Assembly (NCBI GenBank): GCA_902576785.1
Contig: CACGWC010000001.1
Location: 62,001 to 126,000 of the forward strand
Source of the DNA: an uncultured Pelagibacteraceae bacterium
Lineage (GTDB): Bacteria > Pseudomonadota > Alphaproteobacteria > Pelagibacterales > Pelagibacteraceae
Direction: 5' to 3'
Length of the DNA stretch: 64,000 nt
Part shown: positions 27,894 through 37,537 of the stretch, piece after piece
Position numbering within the stretch: position 1 is the first letter of the stretch
Layout: every line of letters begins with the position of its first letter
Made by a program: the position numbers and the translations under genes
Notes under the pieces: generated by a model
Told to the model about the DNA's origin: nothing
What the model saw: the letters and a program-made list of their open reading frames with translations, nothing else
The model's database searches: none

Positions 27894-29001
27894 AAAATAT
27901 AATATTAATTTATATTTTATTTCATTATCATTTTTATTCATACTATTTACTACTCAAAATTTTAATTTGGAGCAAACACGTAATCTTGGAGGAAGTGATG
28001 GCTTTGACTATTATCTAATTGCAAAAGAAGCACCACAAGTAGCAAAGGGTATACAATTTATAAAATCTGAGAGATTTTTTTTTCCTTATTTTATTGGTTT
28101 AATTAGTAAATTATTTAGTATCGAAATATTTCTACTTTTTAAGTTTTTTTCTATTATTCTTTGCATAAGTCTAATCTATTTTATAAATAAAACGTTAAAA
28201 CTAATAAAGTGTTCAGAAAATAATCGATTAACTTTAATTTTATTAATAATATTTAATCCATATATACTAAGATATTATTTAGCATTACCGACACTAATTA
28301 ATGATCTTATTTTTTTAAATGCATCATTATTAATAATAATGGGACTAGTTTCTTTTAGAATATATTTATTTATCGGGATTGGAATAGGTATACTAGTTAG
28401 GCAAAATATTTTAGCTTTTATAATATCTTCATATTCGATTTTTATTTTAAGTTTTATTTTCAAAAAATTTAGTAAATTTTTAGTGAGTAAAGATATTATT
28501 TTAATATCTGGAATCACCTTAATTTTATATGCATTAAATTTTTCATATGCTAGTATGGCTGAGACAACAGTGAATGCCGATGATTTGTATTATGTAACAA
28601 TTTTTGGGTTATTTGTTACAGATTACAATTTAAAACAGTTATTAATTTTTATATTATTCCCACTTTTAACTTTTGGTCCTTTGATCTATTTGTATATTAG
28701 CAACAAATTAATCTATGAAAAATTTTTTAATTCTTTAAATTTATTTATAATTCTTACAGCCTTCATATTAATAATGCAGCCATTGCTTGGCGGCCCAGTA
28801 ATTACCGGCAAAAATTTTATAAGACTGGCCAATTATAGCTACCCAATTTTATTAATATCTTTTTCTATAATTTCAAACTTTAATATAAAAAAAAATAAAC
28901 TTTTTATAAATGTTATTTATTTTATATTTTTAATTGTATGGTCTTTCCATCCTACATACTCAATTATAAACATTTTTGAGTTTTTAAAATTTAATATTTA
29001 A
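27877..29001 (+). CDS. Polytopic membrane protein, probable GT-C-type glycosyltransferase
   Basis: A 374-aa membrane protein with about ten helices. After the first helix it has NLGGSDGFDYYLIAKEAP, an acidic loop in the place expected of a GT-C catalytic Asp, then RFFFPYFIGLIS. The N-terminal 12 residues are basic. It overlaps the GT2 gene by 17 bp and ends 2 bp from the convergent gene. The most economical reading is a membrane transferase using the polyprenyl-phosphate sugar made by its GT2 partner. No family name can be given from sequence alone. Confidence 0.5.
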   Translation: MEKSFKKYNINLYFISLSFLFILFTTQNFNLEQTRNLGGSDGFDYYLIAKEAPQVAKGIQFIKSERFFFPYFIGLISKLFSIEIFLLFKFFSIILCISLIYFINKTLKLIKCSENNRLTLILLIIFNPYILRYYLALPTLINDLIFLNASLLIIMGLVSFRIYLFIGIGIGILVRQNILAFIISSYSIFILSFIFKKFSKFLVSKDIILISGITLILYALNFSYASMAETTVNADDLYYVTIFGLFVTDYNLKQLLIFILFPLLTFGPLIYLYISNKLIYEKFFNSLNLFIILTAFILIMQPLLGGPVITGKNFIRLANYSYPILLISFSIISNFNIKKNKLFINVIYFIFLIVWSFHPTYSIINIFEFLKFNI

Positions 29002-29002
29002 G

Positions 29003-30898
29003 TTATTTTAAATAATTTATATTTTCATCAATAATACAATTAGGTATTTTTTGATATTTGAATTCGTATATTTCAACATCATAATATTGACTAGATTCCA
29101 AGAAGGGATTTCTGACTGCAAGACGATCCAATTTTGTAGCATGTGAAACTTTTTTACCTAAACAATTTTTGTAAATTGAAAAAATATCTGTTTCTTTAGA
29201 ATTCAAAATATATTTTGGTTTAAGTCTCTTGATTTCATTTATATAAATTTTAGCTTTTGGATTTTTATAATCTACAAAATATAAATGTTCAGGAGGAACA
29301 GATATGTTATTTAAAAAACCAATTGATCTTTTTGAAGAAATTATTGGACCTTTATAATTGAATTTCTCAAATTCATTTTTAGCCCATTTAAATACTAAGT
29401 ATCCATTTGCATGTTTCGATAAAACGCTATCTCTATATTCTGATGAAAAATTCCCTGGAAAAAGAGTAATTATTCCATAAAATAATATAGATATTGTAGC
29501 AAAACTCTGTAGAAAAAAAATTGTTTTAAAATAGATATTGATACTAAATTTTTTATAAAAAATAGATGTAAATAATATTAGCCATATATATGGCTCCAAA
29601 AAAAATCTTGCAGAAAATTGACCAAAAAAGTGGGTTATTAAAAAAAATGATACAATTAGAGTTAAAATAAAAAAGTTAATATTTTTCCAATTAAAAAATA
29701 AGATATAAACTATAAGAGAGCCAAGTCCCAACGTTTGGGTAATTTCTTTAAAGTTTTGAGGAAAAAAAATCCACAAGAAGTTTCCCTTATTAAGACTCGT
29801 CAAATATAATTTAAAATAATCTAGACCATATAAATTTGTGCTAAAAGGACTAAAGAATAATTCGTAGAAATTACCTCCAAAGTTAAAGTATTTCCATATT
29901 ATTGGGGGTAATATTACAACTAAATAAATTGAAAATTGAATTAGAATAGTTTTAAAAGTTAAATTTCTTTTATAGCCTAAATAAATAATCAATAATGATA
30001 ATAAAAAAGATCCAAGTAAAAAAGAGAATTTGACTGTAATATTTAAATATAAAATTAAGGATGCAAAAATAACAATTTTTAAATGATTAGATTTTGAACT
30101 AGTTTTTAAATTATTTAACTCTGAACATATTATCGTAAATACAAATCCAGATGCACAAATGTTAAATAACTGAGGTTTTAATGAAGTTGTAAAAAAGATT
30201 AATACAGGAGAGCAGAGTATTAAAATTAAATATATTTTTTTTAATCTAAATTTTTTAAAAATACCAATAAAGGATAATAATCCTGAAGCCTGTAGAAGAG
30301 ATCCAAATTGTTCTGAGCCAGCTAATAATCCTATTGATATAAATATTTCACCCGCTCCAGAAAGTCGTGTTGAGTGAAAGTTTGTTAAGTAATTTGGAAA
30401 ACTACCATAATTAATAATATGTTTTGCAGTATATAAATGATAATCTAGAGAATCGGCATTTGTTACAGGGGACAAGCTGATAATTAAATAAGAAACTAAT
30501 AATAAAGATATGATTATTAGTTCTAGATAATTTAAAATTTTATTTTGTCTGAAAATTTTAATAAAAGTTATTAAATTATTTTTTTTTAATACATGAATAT
30601 TTATGATTTTTTTAAATATGAAAAAAATTCCTAATAAATATAAAACGGATGTTATAACTCTTAAAAGATAGATAGAACCATCAAAATAAAGTAACAACGG
30701 ATAAAAAATTGATAATATAATAAAGTAAGAAATTAATATATTTTGAAAATTTGCAGCTGAATATTTTTCTACTACAAAATTAAATTTTGTAATTTTTAAT
30801 ATAAAGTAGCCTAAGTAATGTAGACCAAGAATAAGAACTATTGCATTTAAACAACTAATTAATGGTAAATCTAAATATGAATGGTATAAATAATTCAT
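29003..30898 (-). CDS. Large multi-pass membrane protein, GT-C-like (LIC_10190-type)
   Basis: A 631-aa membrane protein with about 12-14 helices and a C-terminal hydrophilic domain of some 120 residues (about 510-631). The loop motif SPVTNADSLDYHLYTAKHI, followed by NFHSTRLSGAGE, parallels NVDSPVYHIQ and RPDAGLYHLP in the two 554-aa paralogues at 5794 and 1119. It does not share their CxxFPIKxxC motif. The C-terminal domain contains ISSKRSIGFLNN and SKETDIFSIY and may be an alpha/beta periplasmic domain. I infer a GT-C-like role in glycan modification. Catalysis is unproven. Confidence 0.5.
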   Translation of the reverse strand: MNYLYHSYLDLPLISCLNAIVLILGLHYLGYFILKITKFNFVVEKYSAANFQNILISYFIILSIFYPLLLYFDGSIYLLRVITSVLYLLGIFFIFKKIINIHVLKKNNLITFIKIFRQNKILNYLELIIISLLLVSYLIISLSPVTNADSLDYHLYTAKHIINYGSFPNYLTNFHSTRLSGAGEIFISIGLLAGSEQFGSLLQASGLLSFIGIFKKFRLKKIYLILILCSPVLIFFTTSLKPQLFNICASGFVFTIICSELNNLKTSSKSNHLKIVIFASLILYLNITVKFSFLLGSFLLSLLIIYLGYKRNLTFKTILIQFSIYLVVILPPIIWKYFNFGGNFYELFFSPFSTNLYGLDYFKLYLTSLNKGNFLWIFFPQNFKEITQTLGLGSLIVYILFFNWKNINFFILTLIVSFFLITHFFGQFSARFFLEPYIWLILFTSIFYKKFSINIYFKTIFFLQSFATISILFYGIITLFPGNFSSEYRDSVLSKHANGYLVFKWAKNEFEKFNYKGPIISSKRSIGFLNNISVPPEHLYFVDYKNPKAKIYINEIKRLKPKYILNSKETDIFSIYKNCLGKKVSHATKLDRLAVRNPFLESSQYYDVEIYEFKYQKIPNCIIDENINYLK

Positions 30899-30953
30899 TA
30901 AATAATATTGAATAATTATTTCTTATCCTATAAGTAAATTTAACTAATCTCTA

Positions 30954-31694
30954 ATGAAATATTTAAAAATTTTAAACCCTAATCAAGCATCAAAAAAAAC
31001 CTTAATTGATAATCAAAATTTGAATTTTTTATTAAAAAAAAGATTTAATTGGATGAAGAAGTTTATAAGAAATAAAAAAATTATCATTGAACTAGGTAGC
31101 GGAAATGGATTTATAAAAAATTTTTTAGGATCTAAAATAATTACATCTGATATTTATAAACATAAATTAATAGACATTGAAATTGATATGAATAATTTAA
31201 GAATACCAAAAAAATATAAAAAAAAAGTAGATATTTTTATATTAAACCATTCGCTTCATCATTCTAAAAACCCAATTAAACTTTTAAAAAAAATTAAAGG
31301 AATGCTTAATAAAAAAGGAATGATATTAATAAATGAACCAGAAATATCATTTATTTTCAAATTTTTTTTAAAAGTATTTAATCACGAAAGATGGGATTTA
31401 GATTTAAGAAATATAAATAAAAGAAATTTTTGGTTACAAAATAACGCAACTGGTAGAATTCTTTTCGGACAAAAAAATAAAAATAAATTTATTGATAAAA
31501 ATTTTTCAATTGTAAAAAATGAGCTGAATGAGTGCACAATTTTTTTGAATAGTGGTGGAAATTCTGTTAATTCACCCCACATCAAATTAAATGATTTTTT
31601 CCTTAATTTATTAGACAATTTTGATGATATATTAATAAATTTATTTCCTAAAATCTTTGCTCTAAATAGAAGAGTTGTTTTAAAAATTAAATAA
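30954..31694 (+). CDS. Class I SAM-dependent methyltransferase
   Basis: A 246-aa protein with motif I IIELGSGNGFIKNFLG (about residues 43-58), the acidic end of strand 2 in IITSDIYKHK, and FILNHSLHHSKNP after strand 4 (a common motif in sugar and ubiquinone-type methyltransferases). The middle has ILINEPEIS. It heads a plus-strand run reaching 40480 and is followed 3 bp later by a membrane protein. The acceptor is likely a glycan hydroxyl or carboxyl. Confidence 0.72.
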   Translation: MKYLKILNPNQASKKTLIDNQNLNFLLKKRFNWMKKFIRNKKIIIELGSGNGFIKNFLGSKIITSDIYKHKLIDIEIDMNNLRIPKKYKKKVDIFILNHSLHHSKNPIKLLKKIKGMLNKKGMILINEPEISFIFKFFLKVFNHERWDLDLRNINKRNFWLQNNATGRILFGQKNKNKFIDKNFSIVKNELNECTIFLNSGGNSVNSPHIKLNDFFLNLLDNFDDILINLFPKIFALNRRVVLKIK

Positions 31695-31697
31695 TTA

Positions 31698-33428
31698 ATG
31701 AATAGTAAAAATATCAACATAATACTTATTCTATTAATAATAATTGCTTTTATCTCAAGATTTTCAAACATCGTTTCTTTTTACTCAGAAACCGATGATC
31801 AGCTATCTATTTCTCAATTAATAAAATATGATGATCTAGATTTGTATGACTTAGCTAATGATACAATTTCACCAACTTATAATGATAAAATAAAGTCATT
31901 ATTAAGAGATTTAGAAGCAAAAAAAAACCCTTTGATAGACAAATCTCAGAAAATTCTATCGAATATTTTATTTAATTTAACACCATCAAAACATTCAACT
32001 TTCGCACCATTGCAATACCTTTTTTTTGGTTGGACTATAAATAAAGACATGAACTATAATGAATTAAAATTTTATGGAAGATTACCATCAGTAATTTTTT
32101 CATTTCTTACTATTTTTATAACTTTTAAAATTTGTAACAAATACATCTTTAAAAATAATTTTTCTCTAATACCAGTCACATTAGTTATTTTTTCTCTACC
32201 AATGATATATATTTCACAAAGGAGTTACAATTATAGCGCAGCAACATTTACAATTATTTTTCTAATATATTTCTTTTTGAGAGAAATAGATTTTAATAAT
32301 AATAAACGATTTTTGAAAGATAATAAAATTGATTTAATTTCAAATATTAAATTTTCACTCTTAGTTAGCATTCAGGTGTATTTGAGTTATATAAGTTTAA
32401 TACTTTTACCAAGTTTTTTTGCATTAAAATTAATCTCAAATTATTTCAAAGAAAAAAAATTATTAAGCTATAATAATTTTAATCTTGTTATTTCTGGAAT
32501 AATTATAACTATTCTAGCAACACCTTTGTTGCTTCATATGATTTCTTTAAATCTTCAAAGCTATGGTATGACAGAATCAACCGCCGGCAATAATTGGGAA
32601 TACGCAATTAAAAATATAGACAGTTCTTTTTTAAATTATTTAACTTTTTTTTGTAAAAATTTTTATCTATTAATTTCAAAAAATATTTCTTTTTTTTTAG
32701 ATAATATTATTGGAATTTATATCTTGCAGCCTATATTATTTATTATAGTAATTATTGGTATTTTTTCATCAATACTATCCAATGATTTTGCTTATAAAAA
32801 AATTATTTTGTTATTTCTTTTAATGTTAATAAACTGGATAATACTAGTTTTTCTCAATATTTCAGCTTTTGGACCAACTAGACATTTGTTAATTTTTACA
32901 CCAATTATTGCAATTCTTTTTACAATTGGATTTGAGGTAGTTTTTAAAAAAATTTTTAAAAAAACAGATGAGAATTATATTGTTATAGCTTCAATATTCC
33001 TATTTACTGTTTTTTTTTCATTTAATTTTTTTCATTTTTCTAAATTATACAAAGATTCTTTTAGCGAAGAAAAACTTGTTAAAATCATCGACGAAAAGGA
33101 TGTTGGATTAATAATTAATGATGGAACTTATTCAGATGTTATTTGTTTAATGAAATCAATAAAAATTAAAATATCAAGCTGTCCTATAAGATATTCCAGA
33201 CATAACAATATTTATAATTTCAATGATGATAATTTTAAAAAACTTAAAGATAATTTTAAATCGATAATGATTGTTAATTATGATTTAAATCCTGAACTAA
33301 TTAAAATGATAAAAAAATATAATTTTAAAAAAACATTTGAGATTGAGCTTATAAAATTTTATGATAATTCACCATTGATTATCTCTAAATATGTACCAAA
33401 CTATTTAAAATTATATGTTTATAAATGA
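31698..33428 (+). CDS. Polytopic membrane glycosyltransferase-like protein (PMT/ArnT-like GT-C)
   Basis: A 576-aa membrane protein with about 10-12 helices and a C-terminal soluble tail (about 450-576). The first periplasmic loop has FYSETDDQLSISQLI with an Asp-Asp pair, and helix-flanking FYGRLPSVIFSFLTIF is the R-L-P-S landmark of the PMT_2/ArnT-like superfamily. QRSYNYSAATFTI and ISAFGPTRHLLIF also fit. These support a periplasm-facing transferase using polyprenyl-phosphate sugars. It overlaps nothing and is followed by a 51-bp spacer before the aldolase gene. Confidence 0.65.
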   Translation: MNSKNINIILILLIIIAFISRFSNIVSFYSETDDQLSISQLIKYDDLDLYDLANDTISPTYNDKIKSLLRDLEAKKNPLIDKSQKILSNILFNLTPSKHSTFAPLQYLFFGWTINKDMNYNELKFYGRLPSVIFSFLTIFITFKICNKYIFKNNFSLIPVTLVIFSLPMIYISQRSYNYSAATFTIIFLIYFFLREIDFNNNKRFLKDNKIDLISNIKFSLLVSIQVYLSYISLILLPSFFALKLISNYFKEKKLLSYNNFNLVISGIIITILATPLLLHMISLNLQSYGMTESTAGNNWEYAIKNIDSSFLNYLTFFCKNFYLLISKNISFFLDNIIGIYILQPILFIIVIIGIFSSILSNDFAYKKIILLFLLMLINWIILVFLNISAFGPTRHLLIFTPIIAILFTIGFEVVFKKIFKKTDENYIVIASIFLFTVFFSFNFFHFSKLYKDSFSEEKLVKIIDEKDVGLIINDGTYSDVICLMKSIKIKISSCPIRYSRHNNIYNFNDDNFKKLKDNFKSIMIVNYDLNPELIKMIKKYNFKKTFEIELIKFYDNSPLIISKYVPNYLKLYVYK

Positions 33429-33479
33429 TTTATTTATTAGTCAAAATTAGCAATATGTGCAATAAAGCGTTTCAATAGC

Positions 33480-34214
33480 ATGAAAAAACAAAGTCAAATT
33501 GGAACTTGGTCAGTTATTGATAATTCCGACATAATTGAAATAATTGGTTTGGCTGATTATGACTTTGTTATAATAGATTTCGAACACGGTCACCATTCTT
33601 TAACAAATTTAGCCAACCATGTAAGATCATCTCATTTAAACTCAATGAAGGCTTATGCTAGACCAAGAGAAATAAATAAAAAGGAGATACTTCAATTACT
33701 AGAAGCTAATGTAGATGGAATATTTGTTCCAGATGTAAGAACAGTTGAGGATGCAAAATTGATAACAGATTCTTGCTTTTATCCGCCGATGGGAACAAGG
33801 GGGGCAAGCGGATTTACAAAATCTTCTAAATATGGAAAATTAAGTTTTTCTAACCACAAAAAAATAGCTAATAAAAAAATTTTTGTATGTATTTTAATCG
33901 AAAGTGAGGAAGGCTTAAAAAATATTAAGGATATTGTAATACAAAATAAACAAATTGATTGTGTTTATTTTGGAACATATGATTTAATGAATGAACTTCA
34001 GCTGTTCGATAAAAACAAAAAAAAATTAAATTCTTTTGAAAAAATTTTGATAAAAAAAATAAAAGAAATTAAAAGAATTAAACCATCTATGAAATTTGGA
34101 AGAGTTGTGCATGACAAAAAAGAAGTATCAAAATTTAAGAAGTACTACGATTTGATGGCATTAAAAGTTGATTGTAACTTAATATTAGATAGTTTTTTAA
34201 AAGCAAAACTTTAA
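33480..34214 (+). CDS. HpcH/HpaI-family aldolase
   Basis: A 244-aa class II pyruvate-dependent aldolase: IGTWSVID, FVIIDFEHGHHSL (catalytic His), KAYARPREINKKEI (substrate-binding Arg), NVDGIFVPDVRTVEDAK, PPMGTRGASG, CILIESEEGLKNI (metal-binding Glu), and CVYFGTYDLMNEL (metal-binding Asp). All expected catalytic positions look present. Family members cleave or form 2-keto-3-deoxy sugar acids, or 4-hydroxy-2-oxo acids, from pyruvate and an aldehyde. It is followed by two oxidoreductases, a GT2 fusion and a CMP-sugar synthetase, so I infer it makes or trims a ulosonic-acid-like sugar. Carbon catabolism is possible but less likely here. Confidence 0.85.
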   Translation: MKKQSQIGTWSVIDNSDIIEIIGLADYDFVIIDFEHGHHSLTNLANHVRSSHLNSMKAYARPREINKKEILQLLEANVDGIFVPDVRTVEDAKLITDSCFYPPMGTRGASGFTKSSKYGKLSFSNHKKIANKKIFVCILIESEEGLKNIKDIVIQNKQIDCVYFGTYDLMNELQLFDKNKKKLNSFEKILIKKIKEIKRIKPSMKFGRVVHDKKEVSKFKKYYDLMALKVDCNLILDSFLKAKL

Positions 34215-34220
34215 ATTTAA

Positions 34221-35297
34221 ATGAAAAAAATATTAATAATAGGTACTGGATTTTACTCTCTAGGATACGATGAAATATTAGGAATTTGTTATTCATCAAT
34301 TCTTCAATGGTCTAAGGAAAACAATGATAATGATATTTTAATTACCTTTTTAATCAGAAATAATACTAAAAAAAAAGTAAGACATATATTAAGTAGAAAA
34401 AGAAAAAATGAACTATTTTTTAATCATAAACTTAAAGTAAAAATTGCTATTGAAGAAAATATTAATTTTAAGGAACATTCTTCTGCTTTTTTGATTTTAC
34501 CTGAAAAGTATCACTTTTATTATTCAAAAATGCTAATTAAAAATAAGGTTCCTATTTTTGCAGTAAAGCCATTTTGTTTTTCTCTAAAAGAAAACAAAAA
34601 AATGCTGTCTTTATCAAAAAAAAACAAAACAGATATTTATATTGACTATCACAAAAGATATGATTTAGAAAATAGATTTATCGGAGATTGTATTAAAAAA
34701 GATAAATCTAATTCATATCAAATAATAATTAATTACTCTCAAAATATAAAAATGATGAAAATATTTAATAAGTGGATTAATACTTCAAATCCATTTCAAT
34801 ATCTTGGACCACATTATTTAGATTTGTTAAACATCTGGTTTAAGCCAAAAATTCTTAAAATTCAGTCGTTTTCGTCAAATTATGTTTCAAAGAAATTAAA
34901 ATTGAAAACCTCGGATTTAGTGAGTGTAAACATGAAATTAAAAAGTGGAACAAAAACAATAATTGCAAATATAAATACTAATTGGATAGAAAATATTAAT
35001 TACCCAATGAGAAGCAGGCAAAATATAGAAGTAATCTCAGAAAACCTTCATATAAACTCCGACCAAGGATATAGAGGATTGGATTTTGTAAACAAAAAAA
35101 ATATTTTTGAAATTAGAAATAATAATTTTACTTTTTATAATAACAAAACTTTAAGTGGTTATGGGTATTTATCCTTTAAAGCATTTTTGGATAAAATATA
35201 TTTTAATAAAGATAATAAATCACTAGCTAGTATTGAGCAAAATTTTTTTTGCAGCAATGTTCTGGATATTGTAAGAAAACAATTAAATGAAAATTAA
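34221..35297 (+). CDS. Gfo/Idh/MocA-like oxidoreductase (divergent)
   Basis: A 358-aa protein that opens with a Rossmann-like KKILIIGTGFYSLGYDEILG. FLILPEKYHFYYSKML and FAVKPFCFSLKENKK stand where Gfo/Idh/MocA proteins have the P-x-x-x-H and EKP segments (here VKP, so Glu is replaced by Val). Later WINTSNPFQYLGPHYLDLLNIWF corresponds to the GxHxxDL substrate-site region. Fold assignment is reasonable. The unusual glycine motif and missing Glu leave the activity uncertain. It overlaps the Ldh-family gene by 11 bp and lies 6 bp after the aldolase, so it belongs to the same pathway unit. Confidence 0.65.
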   Translation: MKKILIIGTGFYSLGYDEILGICYSSILQWSKENNDNDILITFLIRNNTKKKVRHILSRKRKNELFFNHKLKVKIAIEENINFKEHSSAFLILPEKYHFYYSKMLIKNKVPIFAVKPFCFSLKENKKMLSLSKKNKTDIYIDYHKRYDLENRFIGDCIKKDKSNSYQIIINYSQNIKMMKIFNKWINTSNPFQYLGPHYLDLLNIWFKPKILKIQSFSSNYVSKKLKLKTSDLVSVNMKLKSGTKTIIANINTNWIENINYPMRSRQNIEVISENLHINSDQGYRGLDFVNKKNIFEIRNNNFTFYNNKTLSGYGYLSFKAFLDKIYFNKDNKSLASIEQNFFCSNVLDIVRKQLNEN

Positions 35298-36282
35298 TTA
35301 TACAGAGCTAAAAAAATACTTTATTAAAGCTATGATATCAAATAAATGTCCTAAAGTAGTTGCAGATGATGTTTGTGATGCCCTCATCAATGCTAGCTTA
35401 ATGGGTATAGATTCTCATGGAATAAATTTATTTGAGACCTATATAAATAATATCAGAAATAAAAGGATCAAATCCAAAAATAAAATAAAATTTAATAAAA
35501 AAAAAACTTTTTTATTGGTTGATGGAAATAATAATTTTTCGCATTTTGTGGCTCAAAGGACTTTGGAAAAAGCATACAAAATAGCAAAAAAAAACGGTAT
35601 TTGTCTTGCAAGTGTAAGTAATGTAGATCATTACGCAGCTGCTGGAATTCATGGTTATAATTTCTTAGAAAAAAGAAAATTAAATAATTTATCCATCATG
35701 TCATTTACAAATGCCGACTCTCTTGCAACATCAACATACCCTAAAAAAAGATTTTTTGGTACTAATCCGATAAGCTACGTTTTACGGAGGAGTCAGGGCA
35801 AATATATATATATTGATATGTCAACAACACAGATAACTTTTAATAAAGTAAAAAATATAAGAAAAGCTAATTCATACTTAAGTAATAATCTAGCAAGAGA
35901 TAAATTTGGAAAAATTACAAAATATCCGTCAAAAGTTTTTTCTCTGGAGCCTATAGGTGGTTATAAAGGTTTTGTTTTAGGATTATTGGTTGAGCTGATG
36001 ACATCTGGTATAACTGGTTCAAACGTTTCAAATCAAATCCTTCCAATGTACGGTGAAGACCAAAAATCATTCAGAAAAATTTCACAATGCTTCATTCTAT
36101 TTAATTTTGATATTTTAAAGACAAATGGATTTGACAATATTTACAAACAAATGGAAAAAAATTTACCAAAAAAATACTTTAAGCTAATACCTGGTAACAA
36201 AGAAATGGATATGCTTACATATCGAAAAAAAAATGGCATACCTATTGATAATGAATATTTAAAAATAATAAAAAATTTATAA
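35287..36282 (+). CDS. Ldh-family (malate/L-lactate/ureidoglycolate-type) oxidoreductase
   Basis: A 331-aa NAD(P)-dependent enzyme of the Ldh_2/YlbC-YiaK family: ASLMGIDSHGINLFETY (catalytic His region), SNVDHYAAAGIHGY, FTNADSLATSTYPKKRFFGTNPIS (nucleotide site), YIYIDMSTTQ, and SLEPIGGYKGFVLGLLVELM. Length is close to the family norm (about 330-350). Relatives reduce 2-keto acids such as 2,3-diketogulonate. Between an aldolase and a CMP-sugar synthetase, reduction or oxidation of a keto acid intermediate is the natural suggestion. Central lactate metabolism is unlikely in this context. Confidence 0.85.
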   Translation: MKINYTELKKYFIKAMISNKCPKVVADDVCDALINASLMGIDSHGINLFETYINNIRNKRIKSKNKIKFNKKKTFLLVDGNNNFSHFVAQRTLEKAYKIAKKNGICLASVSNVDHYAAAGIHGYNFLEKRKLNNLSIMSFTNADSLATSTYPKKRFFGTNPISYVLRRSQGKYIYIDMSTTQITFNKVKNIRKANSYLSNNLARDKFGKITKYPSKVFSLEPIGGYKGFVLGLLVELMTSGITGSNVSNQILPMYGEDQKSFRKISQCFILFNFDILKTNGFDNIYKQMEKNLPKKYFKLIPGNKEMDMLTYRKKNGIPIDNEYLKIIKNL

Positions 36283-36285
36283 ATA

Positions 36286-37536
36286 ATGACTTATAAAATT
36301 TCTGTATTAATAAGATCTCGTAATGAAAGCAAGTGGATAAAAAATTGCATAAGCAGTCTTTTAAATCAAACTATCGTACCAGATGAAATTTGTGTTTTAG
36401 ATAACAAAAGTAACGATGGAACAATAGAAATAATTAAATCATTAAAAAAAGTCAAAGTTTTTAATTATAACAAAAACTATCTTCCAGGAAAAATGTTAAA
36501 TTATGGTATATCTAAAACTAAAGGTGATTATATTTTAATTATAAGTGCCCATTGTTTACCATATGACAAATTTTTTTTAGAGAAATTGATTAATCCATTA
36601 TTAAAAAATAAAAATATTTGTGCATCTTATTCAAGACAAATACCTTTTAGTTTTAGCGATCCATCAACAATAAGAGATTTAATGTTATTATATGGGTCTG
36701 AAGATAAGTTGCAAAAAAATGACCCTTTTTTCAATAATGCTAGTAGCTTGATAAGAAAATCTGCTTGGAAAAAGAATAAATTTAGTAATAAAACAACTAA
36801 TATGGAAGACCGTTTATGGGCTAATGAACAACAACAACAAAATAATTATATTTTTTATTCTTCTAAAAGTATCGTGTATCATCATCATGGATTTCATCAG
36901 GATAATAATAAAGAAAGATTAATTAATACCAGCAAAGCTATTTTGAAAAATCAGAAGAATTTTTCTCTTAAAATAGGAAGAATGAATATTAAACTAAAAG
37001 ACTTTTTGCCTGTATTTTTCTTAAAAAAAACAGATAATCAAAAACTAAAAAAATTTATAAAAAAAATAGAAAAATATAAATTTTCTAGAATTTTAGTTTT
37101 TTCTGAATACAAAATTAAAATAAAGAAAAAAAATTATATATTTTTTTTAAGAAATAAATTTGAGATTAATAAAGAATTATACCTAAGTGATGTTATTGAA
37201 ATATACAAAGAAAAAATATTAATGCACATAAAATCTTATGAGTACCTCTTAATTTTTGATGATAATTTCGAAAAACTCTCTAAAAGTTATTTAAGTTCAA
37301 CACTAAAAATAATAAATGATGAATTCCCTGACTCTATTTTTCCCGTTAAACCAACAAGGCAACCAGTTTTTTCAAAAAAAGACGGGAAAATAATAAGAAT
37401 AGATAACTATAATGTGCTAAAGAAAAATTTCTCTCCGTTGTACATTGCTCAAAGAGGTGATGGTACAGCTATACATGTATCAAACCTTTTTAAAAAAGAT
37501 AAATTTGGAGGAAAAACAAATATTAATATGGTTTAA
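36286..37536 (+). CDS. GT2 glycosyltransferase fused to a degenerate cytidylyltransferase-like domain
   Basis: A 416-aa protein. Residues 1 to about 215 are GT2: KISVLIRSRNESKWIKNC, ICVLDNKSNDGTIEII, ISAHCLPYD, and a late MEDRLWANE acidic motif. From about residue 240 to the end, the order of segments parallels CMP-sugar synthetases: SRILVFSEY, YEYLLIFDDNFE, FPDSIFPVKPTRQPVFSKK, then SPLYIAQRGDGTAI, compared with DQIFVSTD, ITLLFCNNPA and FDSCFSVANYDMF in the next gene. The nucleotide-binding Gly/Lys loop that should open a cytidylyltransferase is absent, so this half is probably non-catalytic or regulatory. It ends 1 bp before the intact cytidylyltransferase gene. Confidence 0.7.
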   Translation: MTYKISVLIRSRNESKWIKNCISSLLNQTIVPDEICVLDNKSNDGTIEIIKSLKKVKVFNYNKNYLPGKMLNYGISKTKGDYILIISAHCLPYDKFFLEKLINPLLKNKNICASYSRQIPFSFSDPSTIRDLMLLYGSEDKLQKNDPFFNNASSLIRKSAWKKNKFSNKTTNMEDRLWANEQQQQNNYIFYSSKSIVYHHHGFHQDNNKERLINTSKAILKNQKNFSLKIGRMNIKLKDFLPVFFLKKTDNQKLKKFIKKIEKYKFSRILVFSEYKIKIKKKNYIFFLRNKFEINKELYLSDVIEIYKEKILMHIKSYEYLLIFDDNFEKLSKSYLSSTLKIINDEFPDSIFPVKPTRQPVFSKKDGKIIRIDNYNVLKKNFSPLYIAQRGDGTAIHVSNLFKKDKFGGKTNINMV

Positions 37537-37537
37537 G

